From: Arenicola marina
Lineage: Eukaryota; Annelida; Polychaeta; Arenicolidae
DNA length: 64,000 nucleotides
Assembly (NCBI GenBank): GCA_964019135.1
Contig: OZ025258.1
Coordinates: 10,311,961 to 10,375,960 of the forward strand
Reading direction: 5' to 3'
Position 1 is the first letter of the stretch; every line of letters starts with the position of its first letter. Shown here piece by piece: positions 12,456-26,000 of this stretch. A program made the translations under genes and the position numbers. The notes below the pieces were generated by a model, which searched no databases, was not told the origin of the DNA, and saw only the letters and a program-made list of their open reading frames with translations.

Positions 12456-14477
12456 GGCCGTTGTACAGTTGTCGCGGGTTCTATGTTCGGTTAGATATTT
12501 TTGGGACCAACAAAAAAGCACGTGCTCTCAGAACGAGTGCGCATCACGCTGGTGCCTTGCTACAGCGCGTGACGCGCACTCATTGTAAAGTCAACGTTTG
12601 AGTGTTGGGAACCGGCTGGCTGTGCGGTTTGCACCCAAACATGCGATTCATATAATGAAGGCATTACGGCATACGGCAGGGAAAACTCCAACACAATACA
12701 TTAGCTCGCCTAACACTGATAGCCACTCATGAAACAGCGGCATTCGGGTTGATCAACGGTCTAACCGCTCATATATTGTATAAACCTACTCGATCCGACG
12801 GTGATATAATTTGGATATACGCACTAAACTCCGTGGTTATAGTAGTGCATGCATCCTTTAGCCGATCAAATGTGTGAAGCGAGTGAAGGCAAATACCATA
12901 ACATTGACGTAGAGTATAAAGAATCCCTGTCTCGCGGTCTCGATCAATTCCCGTACGTAGTGACTGTGCAGCCCTAAATAGGACTTGTACCATCTCAGAT
13001 GAGCAATAAAATAAAATTAAATTACCTCCGCTCCCCGGTCCTTCCGTAAATTTGATGTGGCATAGGTGTTTGTACGGTGCCATAATGATAGATAAAGGGG
13101 ACATCTCCACATAGAGGACAATCCGGCATAAGGCTACACCGGCATGCCATGATCGAGGCGCGATCGAACGCACTACTCGTGGGTTATCAGGAGCCATTTG
13201 GGTCAATTAGAGGTTTGAGCACCTTATACGCGCTCTAATATGACTCACATTTTTGGGCCCACATGCTATAGGACTATAAAGTCTCGTCGACCAAGGCTTC
13301 CGGTTTACTTATTTGGGGGACAAACACATGAAGCACGTGTTCGGAACGAGTTTAGAATCTCTGCGCACACTGGTATCCTGACTATCGGTGACGTAGTCGT
13401 GACGTATATGTTACGCAAAGACAGAGACAGGGAACCAGACTACATGCGCAAGAGCCAGGCGCCGAGGGATGGGTCCATTGCGGAAACCCTAGCGATTTGA
13501 TTAAGAATATTTAAGAAATATAGCTGCACAAAATGGATAGATGACATATTTTTCATTCATTTGCGCCATCCTAATGACGAATATTTGTTACGACGGGACA
13601 ACACGGTTAAGAAATTAGCTTTTTTTTGCATTTCCTACGAAAACGAGGCATTATGACGTCACGCGGATTCTCCCCGGTGACAACGTTGGCGCAACGCTTC
13701 AAACAGAAAACTTACAAGGAATGAAGAACATCCAACTGGTCTCATTTTACCTTCACCATGGGGTTTAATGACGCATCAGTGTGTTGTTACCACTCCATGC
13801 ACTGCACATTTTGACAGCGGAATGGTCAGGTCGATCACTCGCTCTCGCCATTTTTGTTACCGCGGAGGCGCGTGACACTCTGTGACGTCACACGCTGTTT
13901 TGGGTAACTCGCGAAAGCGCGGGTGCAGGGCTAAATTTAGAACGCTATTTTTAGCTCTCGATTGTTTTGAAGACGGATTTTTCCTTGTATATTCCCAAAG
14001 TTCTGCGCTTCATCGCAGAACTTTTGTAGTCTCTATTAGATTATTGGGTCTCTATTATATATTGTAGCTGCCTATGCTTGAACATGGAGCACGTGTGCTT
14101 GATTGTCCCAAAAACTGAAGTCTCGCGGCCCGATCGTGAGAACTGTATAGCCCTGTACGTCTCGGGATTCAAAGGAATATTCCCTCATGCATGCAGTCGG
14201 ACCCATGCAGTCCCATCATTTACCCACAGACATGCTTATGGATCGAGCTACCACCGGCAATTAGGCCGGTGTTGTGGCACAATTTCAAAGGCCGGAATAA
14301 AAGGCGTAATAACTAAAAAGTAATGTGCTTTAATTAGTGTTTCGTATTGATATCTGTAAATGTAATAAAAAGAATGTTTTTACCCAGCAAAACGCGCGCC
14401 AACACTCACTCTGGAAAAGCGGTGGAAAGTCACAGGTTAAATTACTGGTGTGCTACTTTGTATATTGATGGTGCATC
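12456..14477. other. EMG1 5' flanking region
   Basis: No coding exon or well-defined core promoter is recognised. It is a spacer of moderate GC content just upstream of the EMG1 start codon. Short open frames here have no supporting features. Confidence 0.4.
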
Positions 14478-17400
14478 ATGGCTTCAGAAACCGATTCGTC
14501 TCTTCCTCATATCAAGCATAAGAAACAAAAACGTGGAAAAGATCCAACGAAACGGTTAATTGTTGTCCTGGAACACGCATCTCTAGAAACTGTAAAGGTA
14601 ATGATGTGAGAACATGTCGTTACGATCGTTATTGTGGATATTGCCTATTATCGCCCACTGCGGCATGTGTGTTTGATTAGGTCTATTTTCCGGCTGACTT
14701 TGTCTATTACTGGCCTATAGGCTATATGTGGTAGACGCGTTGCATGGTCAAGGAAGTGAAGTGAGGGGTCCATCGTCATCGTTGGCAGTTTGGCGCAAGT
14801 GCCCCCAGCAGGCTAGTCCTGCAAGCAAGCCGCTGTGGCTACTGCCAACATACCCATGAATGGAAGCCCTTCACGTGCTGGTGCGCAAAAAAACACAGTC
14901 TTTGGACCGACGCTGTTCGAATAGTTTTCAACGGGGCTTAACTAAATTATGTCACCGTTCATCCTTGGGTATTAAGTGGTGACGCTGCTAAGTAATCTGC
15001 CTCATTGGTGGTCCCTTTATTGCGTATTTGCGGAAATTCCTTCTTCAAGGCCCTTCCACCGTTAGCCACACCGTCTACCTCCATTCGTGTTGATCATTAG
15101 TACTTCCGGCCTAGTTCTTCCGGGTCACCTTTGGGTCAGTACGCAGTTCGCACATGACGAATAAATTCATCGGACGCTCGAGTTGCAGAACACGTGCGTC
15201 TAAATTGCATGGTCAGTATTTTGTTCTCTTTTTGGCGGGGCCATCACAGTAGTGCAGCCAATAACAAAGGATGGTTGATTTGGAAGTGAGTATAGGATCG
15301 ATATGGGGGGGGGTCGTGTTTCCAGATCACGAAGACTATTTTTTTAGATCCCAGGTCACGATAAATTAAAAGCAATAATTGTCCTCATTCTCAGTTCACA
15401 GTGAAATGAAAAGCCCAATCCCGAGGAACGCAAATACGCCCCCCCCCCCCCCCACCATATAGACCACGCCCCCTTGATCCGCCCCTCTGGGTATAGAATA
15501 ATATACATAAGCCTATAGTTTGAACGAATACAGCCGAGGAGAGGGGACGAAGGGCAAAAAAAAAGGGGGCGGTGGTCAAGCTCATAAATGTTTCTTTTCA
15601 GATGTAGAAGTACAAGTGTCATACAATGGGTAGAGTTACATTTCTCTCAAAAAGGGGATGGGCACATGATCATACTAAAAGGCTCAAAGAGATACTTGGA
15701 GGTGTACACTTTTCATGTATGTGTGACAGGTAAAGTTGAGCGTGTATGGGTAAATTAAGGTTGGTGCTACAGTACACTTTGCTTTTCTGAACTATCACCT
15801 TCGAAAACCTCTTGTTGTACGCTGAAATTCGTCTCGACACACAAGTTTCGGTCTTCCATTGTCAACAATGGTTCTAGTGCACGTGTTCTGCAACTCGAGC
15901 ATCCGATGAATTTATTCGTCATGTGCGAACTGCGTACTGACCCAAAGGTGACCCGGAAGAACTAGGCCGGAAGTACGAATGATCAACACGAATGGAGGTG
16001 GACGGTGTGGCCATCGGTGGAAGGGCCTTGAAGAAGGAATTTCCGCAAATACGCAATAAAGTGACCACCAATGAGGCAGATTACTTAGCAGCGTCACCAC
16101 TTAATACCCAAGGATGAACGGTGACGTAATTTAGTTAAGCCCCGTTGAAAACTATTCGAACAGCGTCGGTCTAAAGACTGTGTTTTTTTGCACACCAGCA
16201 CGTGAAGGGCTTCTCTCATGGGTGAGAACGACGAAGGAGTCGAGGTCGTTCATGGGTACCGCCAACAGTGTCTTGCTTCCAAGCGCACCCCGCCCATTAG
16301 CAGAGCGAAGCGACGACAACACCTGGGACGTTTTGCATCGCTTAAGTGAATATACACATTGTACAGCACTCTCTTACCAATATAACTTGCAGGAAAAGGT
16401 ATTAGTGTTTGTTATTTTGGGCAGTAGAATTTACACCAGTAACAACCAAAAACGAATCAAGCTCTGCCATGTTTGCATTTGCAGTTTCTGCAGAGAAGTG
16501 GCGAGCACTAATATAAAAATTGTGTGCTCGCCGTAACTGAAAGAGACTCCTCGTTGGCTTTGTGCTGTAGAGTCCCCCAGCGTGATGAATAGTATGGAGC
16601 GGGTTGATGGGGTACCCGTCCGAATGTAACCAAAATTCCCAGACATTCTCTTCTAATGTTGGTTTGCATATGACATGTGGGTTTTGTGGGTTTACTTTTT
16701 TTGAGGAATATTTTATTTGTGAAGGTGTAGTTTGATGAAAAATATTTTCCCCTCCTGCCTGAATAAAGGTAGCTGACGATCTGAGCGGGATCAATTGCTA
16801 CTTCTTGTATCTATTAATTGGATCTAGCCTAGTTCCATCAGTCTTATGATGAATCTGGAAGTGGCAGACGATGGTGTAACTTTATATCAGCCTCTATGTA
16901 ATGTAGTTGAAATGCAATTTTGAAATTATGAGGCATACAGAAGCTAAATCTGATATCTTGCATACCGGTAGTACCTATAGAGCTTGTGTTAATGCACTTG
17001 CTACAGTATCAAACTTCTAAAGCACAACTACAGGAATGAGCCTTCAAAACTTAGTTGGCACCTGTATCGTTGACATCTTACCTACGATCACCTTTCATTG
17101 TCTGAAAGGTTTTTTGTCACCACCTCCAGTTGTGCACTGCTGTTTCCTGCTAGATTCTGATATCATCTATAAATTTATTCCTTTTAATTTTATCAGGCTG
17201 GAAAGCAGTATGAACTGTTAAACTGTGATAGACACAAACAGCTCGCCAAGAAACTGCGGAAAGACATTTCAAAATGTCGGCCAGACATCACACATCAGGT
17301 AAACTGATACTGCCTCTATATGACAGACTGCTCAAACTATATTAAGATATATGCATGTGTTGAATAGTGATCTGACAGGCCAATCTGTCTAATCTTATGT

Positions 17401-19390
17401 GACAAATACATATTTTAATATTGTTATGCCTGATTAATCCCAGTTCTGTATGTAAACTTTGCAAGAAATCTCAAATTCATCAAATATGTATAAAATGGTC
17501 TCTGCTCTATAGTTCTTTGCACACTTGCACTGGCACCTTTTAAAATACCATTGGGGCAGATGATATTTGTAGCCCAATATTTAAGGACTTACCAAAAATG
17601 TTTATTACATCATTATTTAGACATGAATATTTACCTCCCATTTGCTCAATCTGTGCTTTGTCTTTGCAGTGTTTGTTGATGCTGATGGACAGTCCTTTGA
17701 ACAGAGCGGGAATGCTACAGGTGTACATTCACACTGAGCGTAATGTTCTCGTTGAAATCAATCCCCAGACACGCATTCCTAGGACATTTGACAGGTTTTG
17801 TGGACTAATGGGTAAGAACAGCTACATGTTCCCTTAGCATATTGTTTCATTAATTATAGATCTGATGAGACCTGTTTGTTGAGTGTTTGTCCACCCTTAT
17901 ATATGTACATTACTTATCTTGCAATTTTCCTTGTCACATATTACATATTCTTTTATCCGAACAAACAGAGGACAAATTACCAGGTTTATTAGAATCTGAA
18001 GAAAGCCATCTTTTCCTTTAACAGTCTGAAATAGAATGTCTTTATAAAAAACATCTGCTGTTACAGTTTTATGCCCTATGAATACGTAAGTTGCAGATGC
18101 TAATCCCTAGCACAAAAAGTGCATGAAACAGTAACGCATCAAATGATGGATTAACATATACTGTAACTGCCTTTACACGTACTTCATCCTATTTTCAGGG
18201 TATTAGTCTGTATTTCACTCTGCTATTTGGCCTTTATCCTGATATTTTTAAACTGCCATTTCAGTTCAGCTATTGCACAAGCTGAGCATAGATGCTGCAG
18301 GTACCTCTCAGAAACTCCTTAAGGTAAGTCAAAGATGTTGTGACCGAGCATACCCAATCCCTATCACATCAATTTTAGAGAACAGTCACCTTCTGAAATT
18401 AGATCATTATTTCAGATTTCACATGTAAGCATATAACGTGAGTTATTATGTGTGTATGCTGGTATCTTTTGTGCATTGTAAGTAATGTTAATGTGACCCT
18501 GCACCACAAGCTATAATTATGGGATCAGCCATCTATCAGTCCTCTCACAGCCAATATATGTGTGGCATAGGTTCCCGTCATATTGTGATATACATGTAAT
18601 CATGATAATGTGATTATTTTGAACCTCTGCAAAGAGTAAGCAACATATCTGTGTGTTTGTCAGGTCATCAAGAATCCAATAACCGATCACTTGCCCATCG
18701 GCTGCAAGAAGCTGTGTATGTCATTCAAAGCTGACAAGGTCGTCGACCCGAAGACGTTTGTACCGGAAAAGGACCCGTTTGTAATTGTCATCGGAGCCAT
18801 GGCTCACGGCCATGTAAGTATATAGCAGCCTTCATAATGTAAATAGATAACAGCTCTTCACAAGATTAGTAGATACCAGCCCTTTACAATATAATTACAT
18901 ACCAGCCCTTCACAGTGTAAATAGATACCAGCCCTTCACAATGTAAGTAGATACCAGCCCTTCACAGGCTTAGTCAAGACCAGCCCTTCACAGTGTTAGT
19001 AGATACCAGCCCTTCACAATATTAGTCGAGACCAGCCCTTCACAGTGCTAGTAGGCCCCAGCCCTTCGCAACGTGATACCAGCATCTCTCAATATAAGCA
19101 CCGATAGATGCCATTTCATCACACGGCCCGCACCTTTCAATGCAGCACGATTTTCATTGGTTCAATCAGTTTGTGTTTTACGTATAAAATAAAATCTTAA
19201 AGATCTAGTCTTTCAAATGAGCCGACAAGGTTATTATTGAACGTTATTTTTTCTTTCTTGATCTTTCCCTTTAAAGGTTGAGGAAGACTACACAGAAGAT
19301 AACATTTCCATCAGTAACTATCCTCTGTCGGCTGCCATCACCTGCGCCAAGGTCTGCAACGCTTGCGAGGAGGTCTGGGGCGTCGTATAG
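14478..19390 (+). CDS. EMG1: EMG1/NEP1, 18S rRNA pseudouridine N1-methyltransferase, six exons, complete
   Basis: Nucleolar SPOUT-class methyltransferase that uses S-adenosylmethionine to N1-methylate a hypermodified pseudouridine in small-subunit rRNA and helps 40S assembly. Exons: 14478-14597, 17197-17298, 17670-17811, 18265-18323, 18664-18813, 19277-19390. All have GT-AG borders and join into 228 aa (human about 244). Diagnostic stretches: [14 protein letters not shown] (exon 1), [11 protein letters not shown] and [17 protein letters not shown] (exon 3), MVQLLHKLS (exons 3-4), VIGAMAHGH (exon 5, cofactor-loop region) and [15 protein letters not shown] ending in EEVWGVV (exon 6). The basic N-terminus ([14 protein letters not shown]) fits nucleolar targeting. 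The start is the first ATG of an open frame directly preceding conserved sequence. Intron 1 contains a foldback element, and intron 5 has a minisatellite beginning at the donor. Confidence 0.95.
14852..16223. mobile_element. 1.37-kb foldback element in EMG1 intron 1
   Basis: Terminal inverted repeats of about 345 bp: 14852-15197 and 15879-16223. The outer ends read ACCCATGA on the left and TCATGGGT on the right; the inner ends share CTCGAGTTGCAGAACACGTG. The arms differ by a modest number of substitutions. The roughly 680-bp centre (15198-15878) has a C13 tract and no sizeable open frame, so the element is non-autonomous. Open frames inside the arms are mirror images of each other and are not genes. 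Confidence 0.8.
18814..19075 (+). repeat. 26-27-bp minisatellite starting at the EMG1 exon 5 donor
   Basis: The first degenerate unit begins with the functional splice donor (CAT|GTAAGTATATAGCAGCCTT). Later units read GTAAGTAGATACCAGCCC, TTCACAAT, and the unit near 18941 again carries a perfect GTAAGT. About nine units lie within intron 5, with increasing divergence towards the end. Confidence 0.8.
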
Positions 19391-19830
19391 CGCAGGACAA
19401 AGCCACCAGATACAAGCGGGACTGGAGATTGCACCACGCGTGGACTCTGAAAGTGTGAGGCCACAGTCTGGTTAGCCACGGGCACCTGGCCTGTCATTGT
19501 TGGCATTGTCCAACGGGAACTTCCATGATACTGGTCAGCGCACCTGCCGCCGATGCGCCAGCTACAGCCGGCGTCATGGGCAGACTGTTGGAGTCTCCGC
19601 GTTAACTGTGATAGACTAGTATCCTCATACGATCAAGAATTGTACAGGGCGAGTTACCCCGGCAGAGGGATTGTCTGTGGAAGAATGATAGGTCGATGCT
19701 ACCCTTTGCTCTAGACACTATGCCTAATATGTCTGTGGTGAAGTTACTTTGTATCTGTTGAAATAATTTCACGCGTTGATGGTGCCGGATCAATTGAATG
19801 TACAATCTTGGAGCGTGCTCAAAGAAGATT

Positions 19831-19836
19831 TTTATT
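19831..19836 (-). terminator. MSRA copy 1 poly(A) signal (AATAAA)
   Basis: TTTATT on the plus strand is AATAAA in the sense of MSRA copy 1, about 208 bp past its stop at 20044. EMG1, transcribed towards it, has a variant hexamer ATTAAA at 19914-19919, so the two 3' ends probably converge or overlap by about 80 bp. Confidence 0.4.
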
Positions 19837-20043
19837 AACTAGGTTAACGAGATAGGGTATTACATGGAGCACTGTATTGACTTGTTTACACGTGAGAAAT
19901 ACATGTACCATTCATTAAATCCCGTAAAGCTACCATGACGGTTAAAAAATTGATACCATGTAAGAACTTTGTGTTCAGTTCTCTCGCGAGTTTGCAATTG
20001 ATTCACAACACGATCGTTTAGCTACAGGACTCGCCATGAGATA

Positions 20044-23000
20044 TCACGTGGACGCCGCTTGTTTCATGGCGTGCGACTTTATCTTCTTGCCGATGCCCCT
20101 CGGACACGCGACGCCGGTCCCGCCGATGCCGCAGTAACCATCCGGGTTTTTATGCAAATACTGTTGGTGATAATCCTCCGCGTAAAAGAAGTCCGCGGCG
20201 GGGAGTATCTCGGTGGTGATGCGGCCCAGCGCGTCCTTGTCGAGGAGGGCCTGGTAGGCGTCCCGGGTGGCCAGGGCGGCCGCCCGCTGCTCCGCCCCGT
20301 AGTGGTAGACCCCGGAGCGGTACTGGGTCCCGATGTCGATGTCCTGGCGCATGCCCTGGGTAGGGTCGTGGCTCTCCCAGAACACGGCCAGCAGGTCCTC
20401 GTAGGATAGGCGGCGGGGGTCGAAAACGACCCGGACCACCTCGCTGTGGCCCGTGTCGCCTGTGCACACCTCGGTGTAGGTCGGGTTCGGCGTCAAGCCT
20501 GCCGAGTAGCCTACCTGAAAACAGGGTACATTGTAATTATATTAACACTCCCCGTAAATCGGGTTTGGCCATCACTACGAAATATGCTGTAATTAGAATT
20601 GTGCTGGTTGTACGCAACTGCATGTCTCGCAGCTTGCTTCAAGCACAGGCGCCTCAATCATGGGTGGGTGGGGCGGGAGAGGGGGGGGCGGCTTCACACA
20701 TTTATATGACATATGTGTGAAGCCGGCCCCCCCCCCTCCTGCCGCCCCACCCCCCCACGATTGAGGCACCTGTGCTTCAAGCAAGGAATACATGTTAATT
20801 GTAAGTATTGATATTGATGAAATAAATACGAAGGTGCACAGTGGCACTTATTACAGGATTTATTCATGTTTGGCGTTTTTATCTTTCAATCTTTCTGTCC
20901 ATCAGGGTAGATCCCACACCCTCTCACTAACTTGGGTGAATATCACACCCTCCTACTAACCTGGGTAGATATCACACCATCTTACTAAGGGGGCCTCCCT
21001 GGTGTAGTGGTTAGCGCACTAGACCGCAGATCAATAGGTCCTGGGTTCGATTCCGGGCTCGGGCACCTAATCTGGGGCATGTTTCATTCCTTCATCCTTC
21101 ATCGTCTCGGGAGGTTCCTTGGCCCAATTTAGCCTGTATGTGCACAAAAGTGGCCTAAAACACCAACATTCCATTCCATTCCATCTTACTAACCTGGGTG
21201 GATACCACACCCTCTTCCTAAACTGGGTGGATATCGCACCCTCTTACTAACCTGGGTGGATATCACACCCTCTTACTAACCTGGGTGGATATCACACCCT
21301 CTTACTAACCTGGGTGGATATCACACCCTCTTACTAACCTGGGTGGATATCACACCCTCTTACTAGCCTAGGTGGATATCACACCCTCTTACTAACTTTG
21401 GTGGATATCACACCCTCTTACTAACCTGGGTGGATATCGCACCCTCTTACTAACCTGGGTGGATATCACACCCTCTTACTAACTTGGGTGGATATCACAC
21501 CCTCTTACTAACCTGGGTGGATATCACACCCCCTTACTAACCTGGGTGGACATCACACCCTCTTACTAACCTGGGTGGATATCACGCCCTCTTACTAACC
21601 TGGGTGGACATCACACCCTCTTACTAACCTGGGTGGATATCACGCCCTTGTTGCCAGAATTTTCTCTCGGCACTCCAAAAACACCCCATACCTGAAAGAA
21701 GAGGAGCACACCAAGCATAAACCAAGTTATTTGTACACAAATAGCAACCAAAGCTGGTCTGGTGACCGTCAGGAGATCACTTACATAATTACACTAGAAA
21801 AAACATCGACGCCAATATTTCCCAAGAATCTCAGAGATGGAAATTGAACCGTCTGGATAAAACACGTTTGAAGAACTGGTTTTCTTGCGCAATGCATTAA
21901 TTGTCGTGCTTATGATTACTATCAAATTCAATAGTATTGGGTATTAGTATCGACTTTTCGCTCACCAAACATGGCCAGCTCTGTCCCGGCCGGAAAGGGG
22001 GCTTTCATAGCTTGCTGGGTGACCGCGTGGAGCTCAGCCACCGTGTCCATCAAACTGTCTTCTCTCCCTGCGGGCAATCCATACCATGTTGGTTATTGCC
22101 TGAGTATAGCTCCCGTATTACTCTCGTACTACAATTACTGCAATGGTCAATGGCCACACAGGCTCAGACCTCAAATAAAGATGCATAATTATACTAATTA
22201 AAGAGCCAAACATTTGCAATTATTATGCAGACGTCAGGTATACGGGGAAGCCTCTCGCAATCCCGCACGCCCCATGCACCCACCTAATACGCAATCACAC
22301 ACACCACACCAACCAAATACGCAATCCCACACGCCCCACCCACCGAATACGCAATCCCACACGCTCCACCCACCGAATGCGCAATCCCACACGCCACACC
22401 AACCAAATACGCAATCCCCTACGCCCCACCCACCGAATACGCAATCCCACACGCTCCACCTACCGAATGCGCAATCCCACACGCCACACCAACCTAATAC
22501 GCAATCCCACACGCCACACCCACCGAATACGCAATCCCACACGCCCCACCCACCGAATACTCAATCCCACACGCGCCACCCACCGAATACGCAATCCCAC
22601 ACGCCCCACTCACCTAATACGCAATCCCACACGCCCCACCCACCGAATACGCCATCCCACACGCCCCACCCACCGAATACGCAATCCCACACGCCCCACC
22701 CACCGAATACGCAATCCCACACGCCACACCAACCTAATACGCAATCCCACACGCCACACCAACCTAATACGCAATCCCACCCGCCCCAATCACCTAATAT
22801 GCAATCCCACACGCCCCACCCACCGAATGCGCAATCCCACACGTCCCACTCACCGAATGCGCAATCCCACAGGCCCCACCCACCGAATACGCAACCCCAC
22901 ACCCACCGAATGCGCAATCCCACACGCCCCACCCACCGAATACTCAATCCCACACGCGCCACCTACCGAATACGCAATCCCACACGCCCCACTCACCTAA

Positions 23001-26000
23001 TACGCAATCCCACACGCCCCACCCACCGAATACTCAATCCCACACGCGCCACCTACCGAATACGCAATCCCACACGCCCCACTCACCTAATACGCAATCC
23101 CACACGCCCCACCCACCGAATACTCAATCCCACACGCGCCACCTACCGAATACGCAATCCCACACGCCCCACTCACCTAATACGCAATCCCACACGCCCC
23201 ACCCACCGAATACTCAATCCCACACGCCCCACCCACCGAATACGCAATCCCACACCCACCGAATACGCAATCCCACACGCCCCACTCACCGAATACGCAA
23301 ACCCCCACGCCCCACCCACCGAATACGCCATCCCACACGCCCCACCAACCGAATACGCAATCCCACACCCACCGAATACGCAATCCCACACGCCCCACTC
23401 ACCGAATACGCAATCCCCTACGCCCCACCCACCGAATACGCAATCACACACGCCACACCAACCTAATACGCAACCCCACACGCCCCACTCACCTAATACG
23501 CAATCCCACCCGCCCCACCCACCGAATACGCCATCCCACACGCCCCACCAACCGAATACGCAATCCCACACCCACCGAATACGCAATCCCACACCGCCCC
23601 ACTCACCTAATACGCAATCCCACCCGCCCCACCCACCGAATACGCAATCCCACACCGCCCCACCCACCGAATACGCAATCCCACCCGCCCCACCCACCGA
23701 ATACGCAATCCCACACGCCCCACCCACCGAATACGCAATCCCACACGCCCCACTCACCTAATACGCAATCCCACACGCCCCACCCACCGAATACGCAATC
23801 CCACACGCCACACCAACCTAATACGCAATCCCACACGCCCCACTCACCTAATAAGCAATCCCACCCGCCCCACCCACCGAATGCGCCATCCCCCACCCAC
23901 CGAATGCGCAATCCCACACGCCACACCCACCGAATACGCAATCCCCCACCCACCGAAAGCGCAATCCCACACGCCCCACCCACCGAATACGCAATCCCAC
24001 ACGCGCCACCCACCGAATACGCAATCCCACACGCCCCACTCACCTAATACGCAATCCCACACGCCCCACCCACAGAATACGCAATCCCACACGCACCGAA
24101 TACGCAATCCCACACGCCCCACCCACCGAATACGCAATCCCACACGCCCCACCCACCGAATACGCAATCCCCTACGCCCCACCCACCGAATACGCAATCC
24201 CACACGCCACACCAACCTAATACGCACTCCCACACGCCCCACCCACCGAATGCGCAATCCCACACGCCCCACTCACCTGATAAGCAATCCCACCCGCCCC
24301 ACCCACCGAATGCGCCATCCCCCACCCACCGAATGCGCAATCCCACACGCCACACCCACCGAATACGCAATCCCCCACCCACCGAATGCGCAATCCCACA
24401 CGCCCCACCCACCGAATACGCAATCCCACACGCCCCACCCACCGAATACTCAATCCCACACGCCCCACCCACCGAATACGCAATCCCACACGCCCCACCC
24501 ACCGAATACTCAATCCCACACGCGCCACCCACCGCATACGCAATCCCACACGCCCCAATCACCTAATATGCAATCCCACACGCCCCACCCACCGAATACG
24601 CCATCCCACCCGCCCCACCCACCGAATGCGCAATCCCACACGCCCCACTCACCGAATGCGCAATCCCACTGGCCCCACCCACCGAATACTCAATCCCACA
24701 CGCGCCACCTACCGAATACGCAATCCCACACGCGCCACCTACCGAATACGCAATCCCACACGCCCCACTCACCTAATACGCAATCCCACACGCCCCACCC
24801 ACCGAATACTCAATCCCACACGCCCCACCCACCGAATACGCAATCCCACACGCCCCACTCACCGAATACGCAAACCCACACCCACCGAATACGCAATCCC
24901 ACACGCCCCTCACCGAATACGCAATCCCCTACGCCCCACCCACCGAATACGCAATCCCACACGCCACACCAACCTAATACGCAACCCCACACGCCCCACT
25001 CACCTAATACGCAATCCCACCCGCCCCACCCACCGAATACGCAATCCCACACCGCCCCACCCACCGAATACGCAATCCCACCCGCCCCACCCACCGAATA
25101 CGCAATCCCACACGCCCCACCCACCGAATACGCAATCCCACACGCCCCACTCACCTAATACGCAATCCCACACGCCCCACCCACCGAATACGCAATCCCA
25201 CACACCACACCAACCTAATACGCAATCCCACACGCCCCACTCACCTAATAAGCAATCCCACCCGCCCCACCCACCGAATGCGCCATCCCCCACCCACCGA
25301 ATGCGCAATCCCACACGCCACACCCACCGAATACGCAATCCCCCACCCACCGAATGCGCAATCCCACACGCCCCACCCACCGAATACGCAATCCCACACG
25401 CGCCACCCACCGAATACGCAATCCCACACGCCCCACTCACCTAATACGCAATCCCACACGCCCCACCCACAGAATACGCAATCCCACACGCACCGAATAC
25501 GCAATCCCACACGCCCCACCCACCGAATACGCAATCCCACACGCCCCACCCACCGAATACGCAATCCCCTACGCCCCACCCACCGAATACGCAATCCCAC
25601 ACGCCACACCAACCTAATACGCACTCCCACACGCCCCACCCACCGAATGCGCAATCCCACACGCCCCACTCACCTGATAAGCAATCCCACCCGCCCCACC
25701 CACCGAATGCGCCATCCCCCACCCACCGAATGCGCAATCCCACACGCCACACCCACCGAATACGCAATCCCCCACCCACCGAATGCGCAATCCCACACGC
25801 CCCACCCACCGAATACGCAATCCCACACGCCCCACCCACCGAATACTCAATCCCACACGCCCCACCCACCGAATACGCAAGCCCACACGCCCCACCCACC
25901 GAATACTCAATCCCACACGCGCCACCCACCGAATACGCAATCCCACACGCCCCAATCACCTAATATGCAATCCCACACGCCCCACCCACCGAATACGCCA

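Noticed and set aside
12769..13206. 145-codon minus-strand frame in the RSKR-EMG1 spacer
   Set aside because: No domain, no homology I recognise and no exon context.
20059..20467. GC-rich 116- and 105-codon frames
   Set aside because: Alternative-frame shadows of MSRA copy 1 exon D created by its high GC content.
21001..21067. Functional tRNA gene
   Set aside because: A and B boxes are present, but the sequence is the head of a SINE with a tail and target duplications; a full cloverleaf is not convincing.
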